Source: Mytilisepta virgata
Taxonomy: Eukaryota > Mollusca > Bivalvia > Mytilida > Mytilidae
Direction: 5' to 3'
Assembly (NCBI GenBank): GCA_028015205.1
Contig: CM051516.1
Coordinates: forward strand, 25,348,593-25,412,592
Length of the DNA: 64,000 nt
The notes below the pieces were generated by a model, which was not told where the DNA came from, made no database searches, and saw only the letters and a list, made by a program, of their open reading frames with translations. The translations under genes and the position numbers were made by a program. Within the stretch, counting starts at the first letter, position 1. Each line of letters opens with the position of its first letter. Below are positions 1-12,500 of this stretch, in pieces.

Positions 1-104
1 TTATAGTTAAGTTTTTGTATTTTGCTCTGTTTTTCGAATACTGATAGCATTTACTTTCATTAGAAATACACGACAGGCAAGACATTTTTGTGTGTCCACT
101 CTTG
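1..104 (+). repeat. Right end of a GTCTCGCC/CAGGCGAGACA-type element
   Basis: It carries ttatagttaagtttttg and gacaggcaagacatttttgtg followed by tgtccactctt. The same block ends the elements at 17160-17399 and 10494-10523. The left part is cut by the window edge. Confidence 0.75.
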
Positions 105-407
105 TAATATTAAATTTGTTTATTAAACATTTATTGAATTGTTTTTAAAAGTACATGTATTTTAAGATATTTTGTTCTTGTAAATTCCATAACATGTGAT
201 TCTAGCAAGTAAAATAAAGTATAATTAATTAATTTTGATGTTATGTCGTTTAGTCTTATTGATTAGTATTGACCTTTGACCATCTGAAACTATTTCAAAT
301 GATTAGCACATGATCAAATCTGTGCATAGATTTTTTCCTGATATGGCAATTTGTTGTTGAATCAAGTAAAACAAAAATGTCAGTATGGAAACTTCTTTAA
401 TTTCCAG

Positions 408-582
408 AGCTGAAATCATCAAAGATCAAGGCCAGTTTAAAATGTTACTTAGTAAAACAGCTAAATTCCAGAAGAACATGAAACAATCACAGGAGAAAGT
501 AGATATTTTGAAAGAACAATTGTCTAAAGCAGAGAACTTGTTATCTTTCTTTAAAGAACAGTTTGAAAAGAACAGACAACAG
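408..582 (+). CDS. ZFC3H1: ZFC3H1 exon 1 of 24 in window
   Basis: Acceptor tttccag ends at 407 and donor gt starts at 583. The first base finishes a codon begun in an upstream exon; 58 codons follow (residues 1-58) and the exon ends in phase 0. The product is a charged helix (QSQEKVDILKEQLSKAEN) typical of the coiled-coil region upstream of the zinc finger. An ATG at 385 lies in the intron and is not the start. Confidence 0.88.
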
Positions 583-3500
583 GTATTTGGATAAAGTAAT
601 TTGAGTCTTCTAATCCAGAACAGAAATATCACCCCTTCTTTGCATTGCTGAGGATTTAATTGAGAATTTTTGAAGAACTCTTTTGAATAGAACTTTTTGC
701 TAGTTTGAATATATGTCCTTGACCTCGCTAAACCTGTTTTTTGCATATATTTTGGATTATGTTTTGTTTTATACCAAGTTCATAGCTTTTTTGGGGTGTT
801 AAAAAATAATTCAAATTTCAAATAGATTTTTTGATACCAATTTTGATACTCAAGATGTGCAGGAGTTCTTCAATTTATGACTAATCAACTGTGCTTAAGG
901 CAATAATCCAAAAAGTCAATAAAAAATTCAAAAATGACTGAAGGGTATATTCACAAAGGAAATACTCCTTAGTTTTCACTAAAGTTAACATTTTTGGAAC
1001 AGTATAGCATAACTATTATTATTGGACAAATTCATCTAAAAGATGCAAGAAAGACTCTCTGATGATAAAATATGCATTTAACTGTTTTTGTAGGCACGAC
1101 AATTCAAAGAACATGTTCAAAAGAAAATGACAATATTTCAAGAGAAAGAGAAACTCCTGATGGCCTTGGGAAACAAAGTGTATGGAGCCGCTTACAAACC
1201 AAGATCTGTAATAACTAAACCTAGTGGTAAAAATAAGGTGGCAGATTTGTCTGTAACTGTCATGAATGAGGTACGGTAGATTATTCATTTCATAAATAAT
1301 TAGTAGATTAAAATATTGATATTCTATAAAAATAGTGGTGTAATCAAGGCTTAAAGGAAGCAAAACAGGGAGAAAATTTAGCATATTTCAATTGTAATTT
1401 GTGAAAACACTCTTTCCCTTCATGTCTAGGGACTCATTAACAATTTTAATTGATCAAACACACATGAAAACTTTATTTGTGGTCTAATACATTGTATATT
1501 GACTATATTGTACATGTTTTGGAAGATTGGTTTGCTGAGAGTGTCTTGGAATGCATGAAATGTTAGTTTGCCCACCTAGTTGTATTGAAAACAAATCCAA
1601 TCTAGATTCGCTACTGTGTGTATAGCGATAATTGATAATGAAATGTATTTATGCAATAAATAGCCTGACACTAAAAGGGATTCCGTCGAAGAAGTTGCCT
1701 TCTAATATTTGACTTCGCCTTACTTCTTGTCAAGAGCTAAGTTTGTGTCGCCCTGTAAATTGCTCAGTCGCCTGAACTAGTGATCGGGTTTTATGAAGTT
1801 CAGTAGTCTAATACATTGTATATTGACTATATTTTACATGTTTTGGAAGATTGGTTTGCTGAGAGTGTCTTGGAAGGTATGAAATGTTTATTTGCCCACC
1901 TAGTTGTATTGTAAATGCAGGAAGTGAAAATGAATTTCATTAAAACATTACAAATATGAGCATAATACTAGCTATTAAAAAACATGATCATGGTACTTTG
2001 CAATGACACGTAATGACTTCTCCCTGTTTTCTCTACACTTCTTCTTGTCAGATTCAGCGAGAGAAGTCACTTCTCGCTATCATTGTCAAGTAGCTTGAGC
2101 AATAAGAAGAAAATTAGTATAAATTTGTGTTTGTCATTTTTTCTGTAGAATGCTGCAAAATCCAAAGGAAAGGAAAATGTCAATGCAAAACCTGAAAAAT
2201 CAAACAAGGAAAATTTAGCCAAAGAAAAAGAACGATTACAAAAACTTGCTGATGACTATAGTAGAAAAATTCAGGAACTGAAAGATTTGCAAACAAAAAG
2301 AGATCAGTTGGTAAAGGAAAACAAGTCCCCTGTGAAAAAAGAAAAGGCAGAAATTCCAAGACTTGAAAAAATTGAACTGGATCAAGATGTGCCAGATGAC
2401 ATTATTGTTAAACCTGAAAAAAGACGACGGTCTTTGAAAGACATTAACCCAAGCAATAAACCTAACATAGACCACAGTGGTGCTAGTAACATATCATTGA
2501 TGAATAAGTCATTAAAGGACAATCACAGTAAATCGGAGGAAGACGTAACACCAAAATCTAGTCCCCAAAATATTAGTAAATTAGGTGTTCTGCAGTTGAG
2601 GAAACTTAAAACCTTACAGGTAATTTTTGAAAGATTCTGTTTGATAATACAGTATATAGTGTACATGACTTTCAAATGAGGATCTGCAGTGAAAACCATT
2701 TGCTTACTTTTCTATAATAATGACAATGAAACTTCCTTTCACAGAGTTTACAGACTTTTCTGATTTTTCTTTGAAGAATATAATGTCTAAAGTACTATTT
2801 TTATACAAACTTCTTATCTTGATAGTCACTTACCAAGTATTGTGTTTTTTCTCTCATGAAAACAGCTTTGATTTGGAGTGAAAAATGCAAAAATAAATAT
2901 TAAAGATCAGAATTTCAAGATGAAGACTATATAAATCTTAGAATATTAATGTCATTGAGTTGCATTAATGAAAGATATAGATTTTATACAATATTATGGA
3001 ATTGGGTGAAAAGTTTCTAAATACAAGTTATATTCTTAATATATTATTCTGCATTACAGGTAGAGAATGTAGAAAAGTATTTAAGTAATTTAGAGCTTCC
3101 AGAGTTATCTCCCCCTTGCAGTCATTCATTATTGATACCCCAATATCAACAGGTAGGTAGAATTATAATTAACATATAAGGTCATGGTTTTGTTTTGAAG
3201 GATCAGTCTTTCAAATAACTTTGTAGTGACCTTTACATGAAGGGCAGCAATAAAAGTGCTTTGTTCAGTTTGTTCTTTAGTTTATATATGTGTATGTTGC
3301 AGTGGCATATACATGTATACTGATGTCCCAAAACTCAGCTTCCAATTATATTACTAATGGTTTTATATTTTGTGGAGGGCTTAAGTTTATTTTTCAAGTA
3401 CAGGATAATATTATCGAACACATTCCCTAGCATTTCATGTCATTTCTTAGTAGTCTTGTACATTTGTATAATATTTTCTAGCATTGTAGATTGTAGCTTT

Positions 3501-6500
3501 ATTAATGATTCATATGAATGTTCTCTTCATCTCTTTAAACAAAGATCTAAAAGCTTATAAACATGCTTGATGTAAAACAGAATTAAGTTGCCTAGAATTT
3601 TGTATGTCATTTATGTATAATTCAGTTGTAACAAAAAAAAAACAAGACATTAAGATTGCATGTACAATAGTCATGACTGACTGAATTTAAAAGTTTTTTC
3701 TCATTTCAATATTTTGCAGATATCATCATTAACAGACAATCAAACATCATCACATGTGAAATCCACAGAGTGGTTGTCTAGTCCAAACTTAAAGTATAAA
3801 AGTCCCTTATTGCACTTTAAGGCATACAGGTGAGATATGACAACATGTGAATAACATATTCAAGCCTGTATCTAGGTTTTACAAAGGAAAATGAACTATG
3901 ACTCTGCTCTGGTGCCATTTAAATTTTTGTGGGTTTATGTGTATTGCACCCATCTGTAAAGGCCTGATATTGTTTAATTTCAATAATTTTAACACCTATG
4001 TGATAATTGAAATAGAAGGAATAAGATTTTCATCTAAACTTGTCAGTTAAGTCTAGCTTGAAATAATTGACTTTGATTTATGCCAAGAATTACAGGGTTC
4101 CCACAGAACTAGGAAGAGGGAAAATCCTGGGAATTTAATTTCTTGCATTACCTGCCAGAAAATGCCTTTGAAATTTAAAAAATACAGCAAAAATTGGGAT
4201 AAATACTTGAACTTTGTTCCCTGGATGTCATTAGATCAAATATATTATTCCCTTTTAGTCATTGTTTTTTTAACCTTAAGGAGCATTTCTGCACTTCTAA
4301 AGTGGCATAAATTTTTACTGATAAACTTTGTGTCTCATTCAGGTGCTATAACAAATTTTCTTATCTGGGTTTGTGTCTGTGTTTATTGTGCAGGCATCTA
4401 CATGTATCATTGTGAGAAGACAAAAAAACAAATAATTAAGATAAAAATAAAAATAAAAAAATGCTGACATTAGACGTGTATGGATTTATTCAGAATATTT
4501 TCATTATTTAAAAATTTTAGTTCACTCGGCAAATACATGCCAATGTACCTAAAGGCTAGCAACAGAAAGGTTTTAAAATTATAAACATGAATATGCATTT
4601 AATAATGATTAATTTCCGTTAACCTGCCATTAAGTCTATGAGATATTGAACTAAAAATCTGTTGACCAATGATAAAAAAAAATTAAACAATCCACAAAAA
4701 AAAAATGGGTAATTCAGAATGGATATTTCATTTCAGATTTAGCCCCTATTTTAGAATTAAAGAAAAGATGTCTTTATCATCACCAACAGTAGCCAACAAA
4801 ATTGATCCAAAGAAAATGTTGTGTAGATATGATGTACAGGGAACCTGTCACGATGAGGAGTGTGCAGGGTAGGTATCAGTATACCGGGAACCTGTCATGA
4901 TGGGAGTGTACAAGGTAAGCACCAGTATACCGGGAACTTTTTGTGATGAAGAGTAAGCAGGGCAGGTATCAATGTGAAAGGAACCTGTTCTGATGGTTGG
5001 TATCAGTATACAAGGAACCTGTCATGAACAATCACTGATTCACACTAGTCTGAAGGATTTACCTCAGTAGCAAATAACTGCCTGTAAAGGGCACTGTGAT
5101 AAAATCCCTTTCCACTACAAAGCTTGTAAAATTTATCCCTAATGTAAAGAGCATTTTTATCTCATTCAGGTGCCTATTATAAAATGGTTTGACTCAACAT
5201 AGACTCTGTCAGGTACACATGTAGTTACTACTATCTGTCCAATAAGCATAATTAGGATGTTTTCCTGATGATTGTTTGGTGTAGGGTTTAAATATGTGGG
5301 GAATTTAGTAAATATAATCAGGAATTTGCAAATTTTTTATCAGTATACAGGGCACCAATTACTGGGATGAATGTATTAAGAAAACACACATAGAATATTA
5401 AACTGCACTTCTAAAGTGGCATGGAAATTCCTTTTGATGATTTTTGTGTCTCATTCAAGTGCAAAATAAAATCACTAATGTAGAATTCTGCTTAGTGTTA
5501 TATACATGGTATGACACATGGTTTTCTACTTAACAAGCAATTTTATTATTGATTGAAGTGAATTATTTTTCTCGTCATTTTCCAGTAGAAAAAATCTGTT
5601 TATTAGTTTGATAAAATATGATGGACGGTTATGTGGCTGAGAAGGCCACTCTAAACAGGGATAAATCACCTCGGTGGTCTTGTGGTAGCATGCTCGCCTT
5701 AAGTGCGGAAGGTTGTTTGTTCGATCCCAGCCGGGTCAAACTAAAGACATTAATATTGGTATTTGCTGCTTCTCTGCCAAGCACAGGGCATCTAGGAGTA
5801 AGGCAAAGGATTGGTCGTCTCAGTGTTAGCATAATGTGTCCATGATATGTCTTACTGCTGACTGTTACCTTGTGAGATAACATGTTAAAACTCCAGCTCA
5901 GCGTGTCGGTCTAGTACAAGGCAGGGTTAATATTCATATGCACTGGATGTTAAACAATAATCCATCCATCTATCCAAACAGTGATAAGAAAATCTGGTTT
6001 CTTATCAGTCAGACAGCTTTTGTATTGTTTATATTTTTCTGTTGATTTTTTGTAGACAACACCAGTCAAATTATTTAATGACCCAAGATGAGATTTTACA
6101 AGACATTATATCATATTGTCCAACAGTAGCTGAAATTGACAAGGATACACCGACAGTTCATTATCAGGCACATATTGGTAAGAAATTTTTCAATTCTATA
6201 ATTCTAAATACAACATCGATATGGATTAGAAGTGAAAAGGGGGACCTTGGTGGCCGAGTGGTCTGAGTAGTTCGTCACGACTACTAATGATTCTAGCCTG
6301 TCTACAATGAGGTTTTGAGTTAAAATCTCACCTCCGTCGGGGTGGGTTCAACTCTGATTTTAATTGACAAGGATTGCCAATTTTCCTACTGAAGGACAGT
6401 GGTTCTCTCCAAGTACTCCAGCTTCCTCCATCAATAAATACTGGCCGCCCCGAAATAGCCAAATGTGCTGAAAACGGCTTAAAACCCCAACTCAACAAAC

Positions 6501-9500
6501 AAACCAGAAGTGAAAAGTGAAAAACAAACACAATTTTTACAATATTTATGTTATTGAGGCACAATCCAATACTAAAAGAACCCAAATGATCACATGATCT
6601 ATGTTTCATTCCACAAAATGTAACTAAAAAATTGGACTAAGAAAGGATTCAAATAATTTGGAAGAACCATGTTTTAACTAATTAATTTTCCTGGTTGTAC
6701 TCCCATTTTTAGCTCACCTGGCCTAAAGGGCACCCTTCCAAGTTTGTGTCCCGCATCTTCTTCTTTGGAATACTGGGCCAGATTGAACCAAACTTGACAG
6801 AAATGGTCCTTACGTAGTCCTCTTTTAGAAATTATGACCCGGACTGTCATCAAAGATGGCAGCCACAGCAAAACTTAGTTTAACATAGGACCCAATGGGA
6901 AAATTCATTTAAAATCTTCTTGTCTGAAACTACAGAGCCAATTGGAACCAAACTTGGCGGAACTGGTCCTTAGATGGTTCTCTTTCAGAAATATGTCCGC
7001 TGACCCAGAGTGTCAACCAAGATGACCGTCACAGCAGAACTTAGTTTAACATTGGACCCTATGGTAAATTTATTAAAAAATCTTCTTGTCTGAAACCACT
7101 AAGCCAATTGGAACCAGACTTGGCAGATATGGTCTTTTTAGGTGGTCCTCTTTCAGAATTGTGTCAGATGACCCTAAATGTCAACCAAGAAGTCAGCCAC
7201 TACCGAACTTATTTTAAAATAGGAGCCAATGGGAAAATTAATTTAAAAATCTTCTTGTCTGAAACCTTTGAGCCAATAGGAACCTGACTTGGCAGCGATG
7301 GTTATTAGATTGTCCTCTTTCAGGATTATTTCCAATTACACATACTTTTGTTTCTTAGGTGCTTTTATGGCTGTTGATTGGCAAATTGAATCCTAGTGAG
7401 CGATACAGGCTCCTGGGAGTCACTAGTTTCATGATAAAGTTACATGGAAATCCATTCACTGGTTAAGTGCATTTTAGATATCTTAAGATGGATTTTATTT
7501 GTAATATACATGTATGTTATATATTTCAGCTCGATATGTTACCCAGGTTAGGAAGCAGTATGAGGGAATGTTTACAATAGCTAGATTATATGTACTGATG
7601 GCCAGTGAGGTCAATGAAAAGAGTGGACATAGTAAGTTATACAAAATACTGTATGGTAGGTTATTTTGGTGAGTGTTAAATTTCATGAATTCATCTCATG
7701 AATGTAAAGCAAAATAATTCTGCAGATTACACTGTTATATTGTGCAAAAATAATATGCTATACAGTATAATATTTTCTTGATTTGGAAGGTAATGCTGCA
7801 GTTAGTTTTATTTTCCAATTGTTTTTTAAATGTTATTCCAGAAATATAGCAAATTGTGATTGATTTCATAGTAATGGATTTGCATAACTGTTAAATTCAT
7901 TTTTTTTTCAGTCAAACCACATACAATGTTCTTCAAACCAAGAAAATGGAGACCAACACAAAAAGAATCAGTTTCTGAAAAACCTGAATTCAATCAAAAA
8001 GAATTATCTGTTGAGAGATTAGGTACAAATGTATATTATAATATTATTACACATAATCCAGATCAGATGTTATCAATTTAAAGTAATTTACTGAATAAAA
8101 AAAGGGTATTTTTCTTCAGTTTGATATAAAAATCTTGGCAGAGGTATAACATTTATCCTCTTCTCTAATTGAATCATTTACTTTTTACATGGAGAAGTTT
8201 ATCTGCTAGAATGCCAAATTTCTGCTGACAAAAAAGACCAGCTTTAGCGATAGTTGTAATCAAATTTAGGAAATTCCAGGAAGTTAGATGATAGGGCTTA
8301 AGAATTAGTAATATTCAAAAACTTTACTGCCAACAGTAGCTGTATTCCAAGGATTTACTTTTCTGTTCCAGAATGGGAAAAACCAGTAGACTACCGAGAT
8401 TTGGACAATATAATTAGTGATCAGGATATGAGATATTTCGTCATGTCGGACACAGTTAGCATACAAGACTTAGAATCTGCCGTGTTAGATGCTCCTGAAG
8501 ATGAAGATCTCTGGCTGAAACTGGCCTTTAAAAAATTATATGAATCACAATGGTAAGCTGTCAATAGAAAAAAGAACTGAGTATTAATAATATGTACCGG
8601 TATACAGAAAAACTTCTGAAAACTGGTCCCTCTAAAAACTGGTCATCTCTAAATGTCAACCAAATTCTGAAGTCTCTGCCAATTTTTATTAAACAAATGT
8701 TAGTTAAATCTTATGAAATGGGCCACATCTTCAGTTCTTATTTCTATAGTTATTTCATTAGGACCAAAGAAAATTTTCCTCAGTAAACCATCTGCTTGAA
8801 TTTAGGCCCACCTAGGCATGCAGGTTACAATTACTAAAGATAATCTGTTCAATTGACCACCTAGGCATGCAGGTTACAATTACTAAAGATAACCTGTTCA
8901 ATTGACCACCTAGGCATGCAGGTTACAATTACTAAAGATAATCTGTTCAATTGAAAACCTGGTCCATGTCAGATGTGAATTGCAGCTCAATTATGATTTC
9001 AAAGTGTGATTATAAGGGAGAATTTATGACCTCGATTTCTGGGCATAAAGATTAGCACTGATTACATGTCTACGTTATTATAAGCATAATGTTTTGTTAT
9101 CAAGAAATAACACATTTATTGTCTCGCCTGCGACGAAAAAGTCGCGCAGGCGAGATATAGGTGTTACTTTCTGGCGGTGGCGGCGTAAACTTTTTTAAAA
9201 CTTTAATAACTTTGCACATATAATACCTACAATTAAGATTTATGGTCCACAGATAGCTTATCGTATAAGATTTCCCGCAGTATACTTGTCTTGTGACCCT
9301 GACCTCATTTTCATGGTTCACTGACTTCGTAAACATAAATGTAAAATGTGCGTCAAAGTTTTGTGGTTAAATCCATTTCTCAGAAACTGTAATACCTAGG
9401 CCAACCATATTTGGATTATAGATAGTTCTTAGTGGGTACAAGCCAGTCTGACACCTGGCTTGGGACCTTGGCCTCAAATTCATGTTTGAGTGACTTTGTC

Positions 9501-12500
9501 ACATTTTCGTGGTTAAGTCAATTTATCAGCAACTAGAATACCTAGACCCATAATATTTGGTCAAAAGATAGTTCTTGGTGGGTACATTTTAGTCTGACAC
9601 ATGCCTTTTGACCTTGACCTCAATTTCAGGATTGAGTGACCTGCGTCTTATTTTCGTGATTAAGTCAATTTCTCTGAAACTGTAATACCTAGACCCATCG
9701 TATTTAGTCTATTGATAGTTCTTGGTGGGTACATGCCAATCTGACACTTGTCTCTGGACCTTGACCTCAATTTCATGGTTGAGTGTCTTTCATCCAAGTT
9801 TCTTAATTAAGTCGATTTTTCAGCAACTGTAATACCTAGACCCACCGTATTTGGTCTATAGATGGTTCTTAGTGGGTACATGCAAGTCTGACAACTGTCT
9901 TTGGGCTTTCACCTCAATTGCATGCTTGAGTGACTTTGTAACATTTTTTACATAACTTTTACCCAGGCCCATCATATTTCATCTGTAGGTAGTTCTTAGT
10001 GGATACATGCCAGTCTAACACCTGTCAGCTGAACTTGACCTGAATTTCATGCTTGAGTGACTTAATATATATATTCATGATTTAGTCTATTTTTCAGCCA
10101 CTGTACTACATTTGTAACGAGACCCACAGTATTTGGTTGATAGAAGTTCTTAGTATATACTACTTTAACATCTGACACCTCACCTTTGACCTCTTTTTCA
10201 TGCTTTAAATGACTTGTTTCAAGTTTTGAGATAATTTCCATTTCTCAGCAACTGCAATACATAGACCAACCATATTGGTCAATAGATAGGGCTTGGTGGA
10301 TACATGGCTGTCTGAGACTTGACTTGAATTTCAGACCTGTCACTCGCCTTGGGCACAGTTTTGGGCTTAAACGACATGCATGAGATTTTTCAGACAAATT
10401 ATAGGCTAGCCATTACTATTTCTTTTAACACATTTTCCTTTGACTTGCAATGTCGGGTATCAGATAATCACTATTTTGTGTCCATGTGCATACTCAGGCG
10501 AGACATGTAGTGTGTCCACTCTTATTTATTCTTGCAAAGTATAATCTAATATTGTATCTTAAACTCATAATGAATATTAATATTATATACAGAATCCACA
10601 GTGGTCACGGTGTTCTGATTAAATGCAAATCCCACAAAATAAAAGAAATACATATAAAAGGGAAATGACTGTTGTCCTACTTTGGATTTTCAATAAACCA
10701 GTCACGCCTTCAAACCAGCAATTTCTGTGGTCCCATGAGTTTAAAGAAGTTTCACTGTTTATAGACTTTTTTATGGGCAATGTTGACTTGAATAAATCAA
10801 AGTCATTGCCAGTTACATGAACATTTAAAAATACTGAAAATCTATAAAATTGAGAGTAAACAATATGACATATTTATTTTGAGGATGTCTTCACACAAAT
10901 ATTTTAAAAATTACAGCAATTTGACACTATTTAAAGCTTTTTAGCTTGTTCACTATGCCCACTCACTGATTAGGTCAGAAATTACAAATGACAGGGCGAT
11001 ATACATGTACATGACAACAGGCAGAAGAAGCTTGAAATATTGTTTACTGTTTATCGTTAATAATATTTTACAACACTTTTTGTCTCGCCTGCGACGAAAG
11101 TCGCTGGAAGCGAGACATAGGTATAGCAATCCGGCGGCGACGGCGAAGGCGACGGCGACGGCGTTAACTTTTTGTAAAACCTTAATAACTTTTAAAGTAT
11201 AATACTTACAATGTTCATCTTTGGTCCACAGGTGCATGAAGTGATGACCTTTTCAGCAGCACATTTTTAGATGACCTTGACCTTTTTTTCATGGTTCAAT
11301 ACCCACATAAACATTGCGACATAGTTTTACATTCAAATCCTTTTCTCAGAAACTATAATACCTAGAGTTATTATATTTGGTCTACAGTGAGATCTATATG
11401 GGTACATGCCAGTCTGACACCTGTCATTTGTCCTTGACCTCAATTGCACGGTTCAGTGAACTTCGAAAATCTGCGACATAGTTTTACATTCAAGTCCCTT
11501 TCTTAGTAACTGTAATGTTTAGAGTCATCATATTTGGTATATAGTAAGATCTATATGGGTACATGGGAGTCTGACACCTGTCATGTGTCCTTGACCTCAA
11601 TTTCACAGCTCAGTGACTTTGTCAATTTTTTCTTCTAAAGTCCATTTTTCTGCAACTACAATGAATAGACTCATCATACATGGCTTATAGCAAGATCTGT
11701 ATGGGTACATGCCAGTCTGACACCTTTCATGTGCCCTTGACCTCAATTTCATGGTTCAGTGACTTTGTCAATTTTTTCCTCAAAAGTTTATATTTCAGCA
11801 AGTGCAATGACTAGATTCATCAGATATGGTCTATAGCTAGATCTATATGGGTACATGCCAGTCTGACACCTGTCATGTGTCCTTGACCTCAATTTCATGG
11901 TTCAGTGACTTTGTCAATTTTTTTCTTTAAAGTCTATTTTACAGCAACTACAATGAATAGACTCATCATACATGGCTTATAGCAAGATCTGTATGGGTAC
12001 ATGCCAGTCTGACACCTTTCATGTGCCCTTGACCTCAATTTCATGGTTCAGTGACTTTGTCAATTTTTTTCTTTTACAGTCCATTTTTCAGCAACTGCAA
12101 TATCTAGACTCGCCATATATATAAGAACTTGCCCACCTCATATTTTCAGATTGATCACTAATGTTTTAATTAGGGGATAGACAAACAGGAAGGGGGGGGG
12201 GGAGAAGTATAACTTTGTGTATAAAGTTCCATCTAGTTTTTTCTCTTCGAATGGCATACCTAAGATAATTGATACAAAACTTACATGATTATGTATATAA
12301 TCTATTTGAGAAAAAGTATTTTGTTGATCATAAAACCAAAGATCTTGTTTATTAAATTTCACACATAAATAATTTCACAACCCTCAATAGCCCCTGGCAA
12401 AATTGTGAGAACTACTAAAACATATCAAAACTATTGATCTATTGATTCATGACTTTGTAAATAAGTCTGTAATGTAATGTTAATTTTTGTGTGGATGTCC

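Larger units (their letters stand above)
4280..5465 (+). repeat. Short dispersed repeat, copies in intron 6 and nearby
   Basis: A unit of about 65 bp begins TGCACTTCTAAAGTGGCAT and ends TGTCTCATTCAGGTGC. Copies: 4289-4353, a 3' fragment at about 5153-5175, and 5405-5463. A further copy is at 14847-14910. The first half is itself a small hairpin (CACTT/AAGTG). Confidence 0.7.

Noticed and set aside
426..746. 106-codon open frame antisense to ZFC3H1 exon 1
   Set aside because: Shadow of the exon on the opposite strand, with composition typical of such shadows.
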